A stretch of 64,000 nt of DNA from Actinoallomurus liliacearum (lineage in GTDB: Bacteria > Actinomycetota > Actinomycetes > Streptosporangiales > Streptosporangiaceae). The notes beneath the pieces were generated by a model. It saw only the letters and a list, made by a program, of their open reading frames with translations, had not been told where the DNA came from and did no database searches. The stretch is taken from contig NZ_BAABHJ010000002.1 of the NCBI RefSeq assembly GCF_039542035.1, positions 1 through 64,000 on the forward strand, written 5' to 3'. Positions 16,031 through 24,421 of the stretch are shown here, piece by piece (position 1 is the first letter of the stretch; every line of letters starts with the position of its first letter). Position numbers and translations under genes: made by a program.

Positions 16031-16993
16031 ATGGACAAGCTGACGGTCGCCTTCGGCGACTACCCGCACGCGAACGGTCTCGACGTGGCGGGCTACCAGG
16101 TCGAGCCGGTCGAGGTCCGCCCGATCATCGGCGCCTACCGGCGGATGATCCGTGACCTGGAGTTCGACGTGTGCGAGCTGGCCCCGGTGTCGTACCTCAT
16201 GGCGGTGCAGGCCGGCGTGCCGCTCACCGCCGTCCCGGTGTTCCTCAACCGGCGGTTCCACCACGGCGACGTGCAGTGCGCCGTGCGCAGCGGCATCCGC
16301 GTGCCGCGCGACCTGGAGGGCCGCCGCGTCGGCGTCCGGGCGTACACGGTGAGCACGGGCGTGTGGGTGCGCGGCATCCTCGCCGAGGAGTACGGCGTCA
16401 ACGTCGGAGCGATCACCTGGGTGGTCGACGACGAGGACCACATCGAGGGCCGCGCCCCCGCCAACGTGCAGCGGGTCACCGACGGCCGCTCGCTCGGCGA
16501 ACTGCTGCGGACCGGCGAACTCGACGCCGCGTTCACCGGCAACGCCGGGACGGGCCGGGCGGGCACTCCCCGTGCGGGCTGGACCGCCGCCGAGCCCGCC
16601 GCCGGCGACGACGGCCCCTACCCGCTGTTCCCCGACGCCGAGGTCCTGGGCGTCGACCACTACCTCCGCACCGGGATCTACCCCCTGCACTCGGTCGTGG
16701 CGCTGCGCACCGAACTCGTCGAGCGCGACCCGGAGCTGCCCACGAAGCTGTACGCGGCGCTGGCCGACGCCAAGCGGCGGCAGGTCGCCGCCGACCCGGA
16801 CTGGTCGGCGCAGAAGCGCTTCGCGAAGCAGGCGGCCCAGGTCGGCGGCGACCCGGTTCCGTACGGCATCGCCCGCAACGAGCCGACCCTTGCCGCGCTC
16901 GTCCGCTACTCCCGCGAGCAGGGCCTGCTCGACGCCGACTTCCCCGCCGACCCGAAGGCGCTCTTCGCCGCCGGCGACTACCCGGACGCCTGA
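16031..16993 (+). CDS. 4,5-dihydroxyphthalate decarboxylase-like protein C
   Basis: This 320-aa protein is the copy closest in length and motifs to the Pht5 family. It has LTVAFGDYPHANGL, YRRMIRDLEFDVCELAPVSYL, VPVFLNRRFHHGDVQCAV (family: IPVFxxRxFRH), GRRVGVRAYTVSTGVWVRGIL, EEYGVNVGAITWV, a middle region ending VLGVDHYLRTGIYPLHSVVAL (family: YYRKTGIFPIMHVVVI) and a C-terminal PYGIARNEPTLAALVRYSREQGL. Pht5 removes a carboxylate from 4,5-dihydroxyphthalate to give protocatechuate, without known cofactor. The ATG at 16031 follows GAGAGGA. If only one of the three copies is catalytic, this is the best candidate. Confidence 0.85.
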   Translation: MDKLTVAFGDYPHANGLDVAGYQVEPVEVRPIIGAYRRMIRDLEFDVCELAPVSYLMAVQAGVPLTAVPVFLNRRFHHGDVQCAVRSGIRVPRDLEGRRVGVRAYTVSTGVWVRGILAEEYGVNVGAITWVVDDEDHIEGRAPANVQRVTDGRSLGELLRTGELDAAFTGNAGTGRAGTPRAGWTAAEPAAGDDGPYPLFPDAEVLGVDHYLRTGIYPLHSVVALRTELVERDPELPTKLYAALADAKRRQVAADPDWSAQKRFAKQAAQVGGDPVPYGIARNEPTLAALVRYSREQGLLDADFPADPKALFAAGDYPDA

Positions 16994-17010
16994 CCCGAAA
17001 GGACACGAAC

Positions 17011-17865
17011 GTGGACGTCGTCGACGCGCACTGCCACATCATCTCCGCCGACCTGGACGCCTACCCCCGGGCGCCGCTCGGCGGGAAGCAGTCCACCTGG
17101 GCCGCGACCCGGCCGGTGGACGCCGAGGGCATGGCGGCCCGCATGGACGAGACCGGCATCGCCCAGTCCGTCCTCGTACAGGCCACCACGGCCTACGGCT
17201 ACGACAACTCCTACGTCCTGGACAGCACGCGAAAGGAACCGGGGCGGTTCGTCGCGGTCGGCACGTTCGACCCGCTGCGGCCCGGCGCCGCCGCGGCGCT
17301 GGCCGAGGCCGTCGGCGCCGGTGGGCTCTCCGGCGTGCGGCTGTTCACGACCGGCAGCACGATGCAGACCCAGGGGGAGTGGTTCGCCGCCCCCGAGTCG
17401 TACGCCTTCTGGGAGCGGGCACAGGAGCTGGACGTCCCCGTCTGCCTCCAGATGCGGCTCGGTCCGGCGACCGCGCAGGCGGAGGAGGTCCTGGACCGGT
17501 TCCCCGGCGTCCGGGTCCTGCTCGACCACATCGGCTACCCCGACATCGCCGCCTCGCCCGCCAAGGCGGGGGAGGAGGTCGCGGCGCTGGCCCGGCACGA
17601 GCGCCTCCACCTGAAGCTGACGCACCGCAACCTGGAGCGCCTGCGGGACGTGGGGGAGCGGGCCGCCGACTTCCTCCAGCCGGTCATCGGCGCCTTCGGC
17701 GCGGGCCGGATCGCGTGGGGGTCGAACTGCCCGGCCGCCGAGCAGTCGCTGCCGGAGCTGCTGAAACTCGCCGAGGACGTCCTCGCGGCCCTGCCCGAGC
17801 ACGATCGCGCGGAGATCTTCGCCGGCACGGCGCGCCGCCTGTACCCGGGACTCGCGAAGGCCTGA
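17011..17865 (+). CDS. COG3618 amidohydrolase (2-pyrone-4,6-dicarboxylate lactonase-like)
   Basis: This 284-aa TIM-barrel metal hydrolase belongs to the amidohydrolase-2/COG3618 group, which includes LigI. The N-terminal VDAHCHI (HxH metal or substrate site), QSVLVQATTAYGYDN, the strand GVRLF, VCLQMRLGP, RVLLDHIGYPD (His) and the terminal IAWGSNCPAAEQSLPE (the GSN form replaces the catalytic GSD of many relatives) are all in order. LigI opens a pyrone lactone to the 4-oxalomesaconate precursor, so it would fit upstream of the LigJ-like enzyme. Similarity to LigI itself is moderate. The start is GTG at 17011 after GAAAGGA. A short GC hairpin follows at 17868-17891, so this may be the last gene of the first transcript block. 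Confidence 0.75.
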   Translation: MDVVDAHCHIISADLDAYPRAPLGGKQSTWAATRPVDAEGMAARMDETGIAQSVLVQATTAYGYDNSYVLDSTRKEPGRFVAVGTFDPLRPGAAAALAEAVGAGGLSGVRLFTTGSTMQTQGEWFAAPESYAFWERAQELDVPVCLQMRLGPATAQAEEVLDRFPGVRVLLDHIGYPDIAASPAKAGEEVAALARHERLHLKLTHRNLERLRDVGERAADFLQPVIGAFGAGRIAWGSNCPAAEQSLPELLKLAEDVLAALPEHDRAEIFAGTARRLYPGLAKA

Positions 17866-17929
17866 CTCCGCCGTAGGGGCCTCTCCGGCGGTACTGAGCC
17901 GGCGGTGGCCGGCTCGCCGAGACAGATGG

Positions 17930-18643
17930 ATGATCACGATGGATTCCAGCGCATACGACGACGGGGCCGATCCGGGCCGGAACTCGCAGACCCGGCAGGA
18001 CCACGCCTACGAGGGCCTGCGTTCGCTCCTGCTCTCCGGCAGCGTCGCGCCGGGCACGCGGCTGACCGAGGCCGACCTGACCCGGATGTTCAACGTCTCG
18101 CGCAGCACGATGCGGGCGGTCCTGGTCCGGCTGGCGCAGGAGGGCTTCGTCACCAGCGAGGTCAACCGGGGCGTGCGCACGCGCAGCTTCTCCGCCGAGG
18201 AGGCCCTCGACATCCTCGAAGCGCGCGAGACGCTGGAGTCCGCCCTGGCCGGCAAGGCCGCCGAGCGGGCCACCGACGAGGAGGTCGGCGCGCTGCGCCG
18301 CACCCTCGAGGAGATGGCGGACTGCAAGGCCCGCGGTGACCAGGCGGCCTACTCGCAGTGCAACCGCCGATTCCACCAGCAGGTGAAGGAGGCCGCCCAC
18401 GCGCAGACGCTGGCCAGGGCGTACGACACCCTGCTCTACCCGCTCGTGATGCGGCAGTACCGCAACCTGTCCGCGCGGCACCCGCGCGGCGGGTCGCTCG
18501 AGGAGCACCAGGCGATCCTCATGGCGATCGTCACCCGTAACCCGGACGCGGCCGTCGCCGCGATGCGCCACCACGTCGCCTCGGCCCGGCGCGCGCTGCT
18601 GCTCCAGACCCGTGAATCGACCGACGACCCGAAAGTGACGTGA
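17930..18643 (+). CDS. GntR/FCD transcriptional regulator (island regulator 1)
   Basis: This 237-aa regulator has a winged HTH at about 25-90 (RLTEADLTRMFNVSRSTMRAVLVRLAQEGFVTSEVNRGVRTRSF). The all-helical FCD ligand domain has metal-site His residues in RRFHQQV, LEEHQAI and MRHHV. It is a close paralogue of the regulator at 23562; most positions agree by eye. FCD regulators usually sense small organic acids. The four TTGT-N3-ACAA sites at the two island promoters are the likely targets. ATG at 17930 is used; another ATG in frame is at 17939. Its stop overlaps the esterase start (TGATG), so regulator and esterase are co-translated. Confidence 0.88.
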   Translation: MITMDSSAYDDGADPGRNSQTRQDHAYEGLRSLLLSGSVAPGTRLTEADLTRMFNVSRSTMRAVLVRLAQEGFVTSEVNRGVRTRSFSAEEALDILEARETLESALAGKAAERATDEEVGALRRTLEEMADCKARGDQAAYSQCNRRFHQQVKEAAHAQTLARAYDTLLYPLVMRQYRNLSARHPRGGSLEEHQAILMAIVTRNPDAAVAAMRHHVASARRALLLQTRESTDDPKVT

Positions 18644-20229
18644 TGCGAAATCCGGTGGCGACCGACTCGGGCCTGGTGGCGGGAATCCAGGGCCGGGACC
18701 GGTCGGTGACAGTCTTCCGCGGTATCCCCTACGCGGCTCCCCCCGTCGGGGACCTGCGCTGGCGGCCGCCGCGGCCGGCCGAGCCGTGGGAGGGCGTCCG
18801 CGAGGCGCACGCCTTCGGCCCGGTCTGCCCGCAGCCTCCCAGCGGCGAACTGGTCGGCCTCGACCTGCCGATGAGCGAGGACTGCCTCAGCCTCAACGTG
18901 TGGACCGGGGCCACGTCCCCCCCCGAGAAACGGCCGGTGCTGGTGTGGATCTATGGCGGCGGCTTCCGGCTCGGCACCGGCGCGAGCCCCCGCTACGACG
19001 GCGAGAACCTGGCGCGCAAGGGCCTGGTCGTCGTCACCTTCAACTACCGGCTCGGCGCGTTCGGTTTCCTCGCCACCCCCGAACTCAGCGAGGAGTCCGG
19101 GCACGGTGCATCCGGCAACTACGGGCTGCTCGACGGCATCGCCGTACTCGAGTGGGTTCAGCGCAACATCGCGGCGTTCGGCGGCGACCCGGACCGCGTG
19201 ACGATCGCCGGGCAGTCGGCGGGCGCCGGATCGGTCAACTTCCTGGCGATGTCGCCGCTGGCCAATGGCCTGTTCCACCGTGCGATCGCGCAGAGCCACG
19301 CCCGCTCCTCCCGCGACCCCGAGTTGCGCTACCTCGCGACCTCCTACCGGACGCTGCGGGACGCCGAGCGGGCGGGTGCCGCCTACGTGGCGGAGCGCGG
19401 CACCAGGGACCTCGCCAGGCTGCGCGAGCTGCCGTGGCAGAAGCTCATGGGCGGCGACGTCGTGGACACCGCCGTGCACACCGGCAGTTCCGGCAAGCCG
19501 CCGTTGTTCCGCCCGGTCGTGGACGGCTGGGTGATCCCCGCCGGCTACGACGAGACGTACGCCGAGGGGCTGCAGAACGACGTCCACTACCTCGCCGGCA
19601 ACAACCTCGACGAGAGCGGCGCCGTCCCCGAAGAGGCGTTCGCGGCGTACCGCTCGGCGGGCCGGAAGGGCCGGCGGCCGGGCATGCCGCCGGTGCACGT
19701 GACCCTGGACGACTTCGTCGCGGCGGCGCGCGAGAAGTTCGGCCCGCTGGCGGAGGAGTTCCTCGCCCTGTACCCGGCCACGACCGACGACGAGGCCGCG
19801 CGGGCGAGCAACGCGGCGGTCCGCGACAACGCGCGTATCTCCACTTCCCTGTGGGCGGCGGACTGGACTCGGCGTACGACCCGTCCCGTCCACACCTACT
19901 TCTGGACGCACCGGTCGCCCGCGCACGGCCAGAACCTCCGGCGCGCCTCGCACGGCTCCGAGATCGACTTCGTCTTCGGCAACCTCGATCCGGAGGCGGC
20001 CGCGTGGACCGCCGAGGACCGTGAGATCGCGGAGACCATGTCCACCTACTGGGCCAACTTCGTCGCCTCCGGCGACCCGAACGGCCCCGAAGTGCCGCAC
20101 TGGCCGGCCTACGCGCCGGACTCGGCGGCGGTGATGGAGGTCGGCGCCGGATTCGGCCTCATCCCGGTCGCCGAACAGCCCCGACTCGCGTTCTGGAAGC
20201 GCTTCTTCCAGACCCAGCAAGCATGGTGA
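18643..20229 (+). CDS. Type-B carboxylesterase
   Basis: This 528-aa cytosolic esterase of the cholinesterase-like family (COesterase) has the N-terminal FRGIPYAAPPVGDLRW, the EDCLSLNVW signature, the oxyanion hole GGGFRLG and nucleophile Ser192 in GQSAGA. The acid lies in the NLDESG region and catalytic His437 in ASHGSEIDFVFGN. It hydrolyses carboxylic esters; in this island an ester of an aromatic or polycarboxylic acid is a natural substrate. The ATG at 18643 overlaps the regulator stop. It is followed 16 nt later by the transporter lipoprotein gene. No signal peptide is seen, so it acts inside the cell after uptake. Confidence 0.9.
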   Translation: MRNPVATDSGLVAGIQGRDRSVTVFRGIPYAAPPVGDLRWRPPRPAEPWEGVREAHAFGPVCPQPPSGELVGLDLPMSEDCLSLNVWTGATSPPEKRPVLVWIYGGGFRLGTGASPRYDGENLARKGLVVVTFNYRLGAFGFLATPELSEESGHGASGNYGLLDGIAVLEWVQRNIAAFGGDPDRVTIAGQSAGAGSVNFLAMSPLANGLFHRAIAQSHARSSRDPELRYLATSYRTLRDAERAGAAYVAERGTRDLARLRELPWQKLMGGDVVDTAVHTGSSGKPPLFRPVVDGWVIPAGYDETYAEGLQNDVHYLAGNNLDESGAVPEEAFAAYRSAGRKGRRPGMPPVHVTLDDFVAAAREKFGPLAEEFLALYPATTDDEAARASNAAVRDNARISTSLWAADWTRRTTRPVHTYFWTHRSPAHGQNLRRASHGSEIDFVFGNLDPEAAAWTAEDREIAETMSTYWANFVASGDPNGPEVPHWPAYAPDSAAVMEVGAGFGLIPVAEQPRLAFWKRFFQTQQAW

Positions 20230-20245
20230 CAGGAGACGACCCCCG

Positions 20246-21286
20246 ATGAAGAACACCACCTCCGTCCCGCCCACCGCGCGCCGGCGCGGATTCCTCGCAC
20301 TGACCGCCGCGGTCGCGCTCGGGGCCTCGCCGCTCACCGCGTGCGGCGGCTCGGCGTCGGGCTCCGGGAACACCGTCACCGTCGGGGTCGGCGGCAACAT
20401 CTTCGACACCCCGGTGAAGCTGGCCGACGCGCAGGGCTACTTCACCAAGCGCGGCATCAAGGTCAAATACGTGCAGCTGACCTCGGCGACCGGCATCTCG
20501 GCACTCCAGTCCGGATCGGTGCAGTTCCTCATCACCAGTCCGAACGACCTGTTCTCCGCACTGAACAAGAAGCTGCCGGTGGAGGCGGTCTCCGCGGTCG
20601 GCCTCGGCAACCCGCTGGGCCTGGTCGTCAGCACGAAGTTCGCCAAGGCGAAGGGGCTCACCGCGCAGACGCCGGCCGACCAGGTCGCCAAGGCGCTCGC
20701 CGGGTCCAAACCGGGCTTCAGCTCGCCCAACACCAAGGCGGAGGCGGGCATCTTCCTCAAGGCGTACGGCGTCGACCCCGGCAAGCTGCCCTGGGTCTCG
20801 CTGCCGAGCCCGGCCGCCGACAAGGCCGCGCTCAACAACGGCCAGATCGACTGGTTCATCACGTCCGAACCGCTGCCCCTCCAGATCCAGGCGGCCGGTG
20901 ACGGCATCGTCGTGGCCGACCCCGTGAAGGTCCCGCAGTGGTCGGCGAAGGCGGCCGGATACGGCCTGTTCACCACGGTGAAGAAGGACTACGCCGGGCG
21001 GAACGCCGACACCGTCAAGAAGTTCGTCGCCGCCGTCCAGGACGCGACCAACTACATGAACACCCATCCCGGTGACGCGACGACCGTGCGCGTCGCGCAG
21101 CAGACGCTGTCGGGCGTGCCCGCGGACGTCATCAAGAGCAGTCTCGAACTGGTCGACTGGCCCGCCACCGGCGCGATGAACGACTCCGACTGGAACCACA
21201 CGGTGGCGTTCCTCAACTCGCTCGGCACCATCCCGGGCGGCGTTGAGATCTCGCCGGACAACTGGACCGACAAGTACCTGAAGTGA
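20246..21286 (+). CDS. ABC transporter substrate-binding lipoprotein, NitT/TauT type
   Basis: This 346-aa lipoprotein carries a twin-arginine-like n-region (RRRGFLAL) followed by the lipobox LTAC with Cys33. The mature domain has the NMT1/NitT binding fold: VTVGVGGNIFDTPVKLADAQGYF, VKYVQLTSATGISALQSGSVQFLI, then PNTKAEAGIFLKAYGVDPGKLPWVSLPSPA. It captures the substrate outside the membrane and hands it to the permease at 21319; the ATPase is at 8235. It also shares its fold with the three decarboxylase-like proteins of the operon, but only this one is exported. The ATG at 20246 is behind GGAG. The ligand is unknown. Confidence 0.9.
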   Translation: MKNTTSVPPTARRRGFLALTAAVALGASPLTACGGSASGSGNTVTVGVGGNIFDTPVKLADAQGYFTKRGIKVKYVQLTSATGISALQSGSVQFLITSPNDLFSALNKKLPVEAVSAVGLGNPLGLVVSTKFAKAKGLTAQTPADQVAKALAGSKPGFSSPNTKAEAGIFLKAYGVDPGKLPWVSLPSPAADKAALNNGQIDWFITSEPLPLQIQAAGDGIVVADPVKVPQWSAKAAGYGLFTTVKKDYAGRNADTVKKFVAAVQDATNYMNTHPGDATTVRVAQQTLSGVPADVIKSSLELVDWPATGAMNDSDWNHTVAFLNSLGTIPGGVEISPDNWTDKYLK

Positions 21287-21318
21287 CGCTGCCCGACACG
21301 GAAGAGGAGGAGTAGACC

Positions 21319-22191
21319 ATGGTGACTGCGACCAGCAGCGCGGCGGAGCGCACGACCGAGGCGGCGACGCAGCCCCGGCGGCAGGGCGAACGGTGGCGAG
21401 GCAGGGCCACGGTCGTGCTGCTGCGGGTCGCGGTGATCATCGTTGCCGTCATCCTCTGGCAGCTGCTGAGCGGGCCGGTCCTTCCGGAGTACGCGATCAG
21501 CAAGCCGACGGACGTGGTCCACGCCCTGGTGAAGCTGCTGGGATCCGCGCAGGGCTGGACCGACATCAAGACGACGTCCATCGAGGTCCTGGGCGGCTTC
21601 GGCATCGGGGTGGCACTGGGGACGGTGACGGGCCTGGTGCTCGGCTCCTTCCGTATCGCCGGGCAGGTCCTGGAGCCGCTGATCGCCGCGATCAACGGCA
21701 TTCCCAAGATCGCTCTCGCCCCGCTCTTCCTGCTGTTCTTCGGCATCGGTATCTGGTCCAAGATCGCCATCGCGGTGGCCGGGGTGGCGTTCGTGGTGTT
21801 CTACAACGTCTACCTCGGCCTGCGATTGCGGGAGCGCGAGCTCGTCGAGATCGTCCAGGTGATGGGCGGCCGCAGGCATCATGTGCTCAGCTACGTGACG
21901 ATTCCCACGCTGGCGGCGCCGTTCTTCGCGGCGCTGAAGACCAGCGGGCCGCTCGCCATCCTCGGCGTCATCGGCGCCGAGTTCATCGCGTCGGCGAACG
22001 GGGTCGGCCACGAGCTGTTCATGTCCGCCAACAACCTCGACGCGCCGGCCGAGTTCGCCGGCCTGATCGTCCTCGTCGTGATGACGCTCATCCTCAACGG
22101 CATCCTGACCTGGCTGGACAGATTCGCCCTGAAGAAGCTCGGCCTCGCCCGTCGCGCGAACGGAAGGGCCAGGGGGACGGACACGCCTTGA
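21319..22191 (+). CDS. ABC transporter permease, NitT/TauT type
   Basis: This 290-aa inner-membrane permease has about six membrane segments, starting with VVLLRVAVIIVAVILWQLL. The binding-protein-dependent EAA loop is recognisable as EIVQVMGGRRHHVLSYVTIPTLAAPFFAALKTSGPLAILGVIGAEF. The gene follows its lipoprotein by 32 nt, with GAGGAGGAG before the ATG at 21319. With the ATPase at 8235 it completes one importer whose genes bracket the catabolic genes. A strong hairpin at 22203-22235 follows, so this is probably the end of the long transcript. Confidence 0.9.
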   Translation: MVTATSSAAERTTEAATQPRRQGERWRGRATVVLLRVAVIIVAVILWQLLSGPVLPEYAISKPTDVVHALVKLLGSAQGWTDIKTTSIEVLGGFGIGVALGTVTGLVLGSFRIAGQVLEPLIAAINGIPKIALAPLFLLFFGIGIWSKIAIAVAGVAFVVFYNVYLGLRLRERELVEIVQVMGGRRHHVLSYVTIPTLAAPFFAALKTSGPLAILGVIGAEFIASANGVGHELFMSANNLDAPAEFAGLIVLVVMTLILNGILTWLDRFALKKLGLARRANGRARGTDTP

Positions 22192-22202
22192 GCACGCGGG
22201 CC

Positions 22203-22235
22203 TGTGAGCGGGCCGCCCCGATCGGCCCGCTCACA
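22203..22235 (+). terminator. Terminator-like hairpin after the permease
   Basis: A perfect 13-bp stem (22203-22215 with 22223-22235) encloses a 7-nt loop, 11 nt after the permease stop. There is no T-run, as is common in high-GC actinomycetes. Confidence 0.65.
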
Positions 22236-22289
22236 AGGACCACCACTGTCGTATCTCGCGGCCGGCAGGCCGCAGCTGGGAGTCTCGTC

Positions 22290-23447
22290 ATGTCCGACTC
22301 ATACCTGTCCCGCCGGAACGTCCTGGGCGCGATGGCGGCGACCACCGCGGCGCCGCTGCTGGCCGGTGTCCCGGCCGCCCGGGCCGCCACTCCCCGGGGC
22401 GACCTCCTCTTCGTCAGCCCGTGGAAGGGCACCCAGATCCACGGCGCCCGCTTCGACGCGGGCACCGGCACTCTGACCTCGCTCGGCCCGGTCGGCGACG
22501 CCCCGTCCAACTGGACCGCGCCGCACCCGGTGAAGCCCGTGCTGTACGTCGGCAGCAGCGAGGACGGCGGCATCGTCTACACCTACGCCATCGACCGGGC
22601 GACCGGCGCCCTGACCCGGACCGGCGCCCCCATCCACACCGACGAGGGCGGCACGGCCGGCGGCGGCATCTCCTACCTCGCCGTGGACGAGCGGTCGCAC
22701 ACGCTGCTGGTCGCCAACTTCGAGGCGGGCCTGGCCGCCTCGCTGCCGCTGTCGAAGGGCGTTCCGGGACGGCCGGTCTCGGTGGTGAGGGACACCGGCA
22801 GCGGCCCGAACCCCCGCCAGAACGGCCCCCACGTCCACGACGTGACGATCGACCCGAGCGGTCGCCACGCCCTGGTCGCCGACTTCGGCGCCGACCGCGT
22901 CCTCATCCACGGCTTCGACCGCTCGACGGGCGTCATCACCCCGGGCACCAGGTCGTACGCGACCGCCCCCGGCTCCGGCCCGCGCCGCGTCCTGTTCCAC
23001 CCCGGCGCCCGGACGGTGTACCTCCTGAACGAGCTGTCGGGCGACCTGGAGACCCTCGACTGGCACGACGGCACTCTGACCCCGCGCCAGCGCATCGCGC
23101 TCGACACCGACGCCTACACCGGCACCAAGAGCGGCGCCGAGCTCGCCCTGAGCCACGACGCCCGCTTCGTGTACGCCTCCAGCCGGGGTGAGAACACCTT
23201 GGTGGTGTCCGCCGTCGACGCGAGGACCGGCCTCCTGACGGTCGTCCAGCGCGTTCCCAGCGGCGGCCTGAAACCCTGGACCTTCACCCTGCACCGCAGC
23301 GGCGACTGGCTCCTCGCCGCCAACCAGGCCAGCGACACCGTCACGGTCTTCGCCGTGGACCGCAGGTCGGGCACCCTCACCGCCACCGGCGCCCCGGTCT
23401 CCTTTCCCGCGCCCGCCTGTCTCACCTTCGGGCGACGGAACGGCTAG
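22290..23447 (+). CDS. TAT-exported lactonase-type 7-bladed beta-propeller
   Basis: This 385-aa protein begins with a twin-arginine signal (SRRNVLGAMAATTAAPLLAG) cleaved after ARA near residue 30. The rest is a lactonase (PF10282, 6-phosphogluconolactonase/muconolactonase-like) propeller with repeats such as LLFVSPWKGTQIHGARFDAGTGTL, YAIDRATGALTRTG, HDVTIDPSGRHALVADFGADRV and FAVDRRSGTLTATG. Family members hydrolyse lactones, and the Glu/Arg/His residues of the funnel appear kept. It is exported, so it would act on an external lactone before uptake. The ATG at 22290 has TGGGAG upstream. A hairpin separates it from the permease gene, so it may have its own promoter. Confidence 0.82.
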   Translation: MSDSYLSRRNVLGAMAATTAAPLLAGVPAARAATPRGDLLFVSPWKGTQIHGARFDAGTGTLTSLGPVGDAPSNWTAPHPVKPVLYVGSSEDGGIVYTYAIDRATGALTRTGAPIHTDEGGTAGGGISYLAVDERSHTLLVANFEAGLAASLPLSKGVPGRPVSVVRDTGSGPNPRQNGPHVHDVTIDPSGRHALVADFGADRVLIHGFDRSTGVITPGTRSYATAPGSGPRRVLFHPGARTVYLLNELSGDLETLDWHDGTLTPRQRIALDTDAYTGTKSGAELALSHDARFVYASSRGENTLVVSAVDARTGLLTVVQRVPSGGLKPWTFTLHRSGDWLLAANQASDTVTVFAVDRRSGTLTATGAPVSFPAPACLTFGRRNG

Positions 23448-23561
23448 TGTCGGTGCCGGAGCGATTCCCTGCGATCCGGGTGCTTCTCCGCCATAGGAAA
23501 ATGCAGGTGGCCGAACCGCCCGGCGCGGTCGTCCATTTACCGAGGCACTGAGGCGAGCAAG

Positions 23562-24233
23562 GTGGATCAAGGCAGCGACAACGGCGTCAAGGAGCAGGCC
23601 GGCGCGCCGGCCACCCGCTACAGCCAGGCCTATGAGGGGCTGCGCTCGCTGCTGCTGTCGGGAAGCATCGAACCGAACACGCGGCTGACCGAGGCGGATC
23701 TGACCAGCATGTTCAACGTCTCTCGCGGCACGATGCGGTCGGTGCTGGTCCGCCTCGTCCAGGAGGGCTACGTCACCAGCGAGGTCAATCGCGGAGTGCG
23801 GACGAGGAGCTTCTCGCCCGAGGAGGCGGCGGACATCCTCGAAGCACGCGAGACCCTGGAAGCCGCCCTCGCGGGCAAGGCCGCGGAGCGGGCGACCGAG
23901 GAGGACATCGCCGGATTGCGCCGCACGCTGGAGGCGATGCGGGAGGCCCAGGAACGCGGCGACCAGGTCGCGTATTCACGGGGCAACCGCGAGTTCCACC
24001 AGCAGGTGAAGGAGGCGGCTCACCAGAAGACGCTGGCCGCCGCGTACGACGGCCTGTTGTACCCCCTGGTGATGCGTCAGTACCGCAACATGTCCGCCCC
24101 GCACCCGCGCGCCGGTTCGCTGGAAGAACACCAGGCCATCTTCCTCACGATCGTCACGCGTAATCCGGATGCCGCGGTCGCGGCGATGCGCCATCACGTG
24201 AGTTCGGCGCGGCAGCAACTGCTGCTGGACTAG
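23562..24233 (+). CDS. GntR/FCD transcriptional regulator (island regulator 2)
   Basis: This 223-aa protein is a close paralogue of the regulator at 17930. It has the same HTH (RLTEADLTSMFNVSRGTMRSVLVRLVQEGYVTSEVNRGVRTRSF) and the same FCD His set (REFHQQV, LEEHQAI, MRHHV). The recognition helices differ only at a few residues (RST/RGT), so both probably read the same TTGT-N3-ACAA operators. Two paralogues in one island could form heterodimers or sense different acids. The start is GTG at 23562 behind GAGGCGAGCAAG. The extreme N-terminus differs between the two copies. A short hairpin (GACACC/GGTGTC) follows at 24252-24269. Confidence 0.88.
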   Translation: MDQGSDNGVKEQAGAPATRYSQAYEGLRSLLLSGSIEPNTRLTEADLTSMFNVSRGTMRSVLVRLVQEGYVTSEVNRGVRTRSFSPEEAADILEARETLEAALAGKAAERATEEDIAGLRRTLEAMREAQERGDQVAYSRGNREFHQQVKEAAHQKTLAAAYDGLLYPLVMRQYRNMSAPHPRAGSLEEHQAIFLTIVTRNPDAAVAAMRHHVSSARQQLLLD

Positions 24234-24421
24234 GCGGGCGGCCGCCGCCGCGACACCACCGGCGGTGTCCTCCTTCGGGCTGCCCGCAGCACGAGCGCGG
24301 TGATGGAGCCGTGAGATCAGACCGGCACCACCAAGCGGAAGAGCGGACACGGACTTATCCGGAGGGCGTCAGCCTGCCACGGGACCTGCCGGGCCGGTGA
24401 GCGAGGGGAGCGGAGACGGCG

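Noticed and set aside
15144..16993. Decarboxylase-like B and C as extra transport receptors
   Set aside because: They share the fold of binding proteins, but have no signal peptide or lipobox; a cytosolic Pht5-type role fits better.
18436..20409. 657-codon minus-strand frame opposite the carboxylesterase
   Set aside because: The plus strand carries the complete esterase with its triad; the opposite frame shows no family motif.
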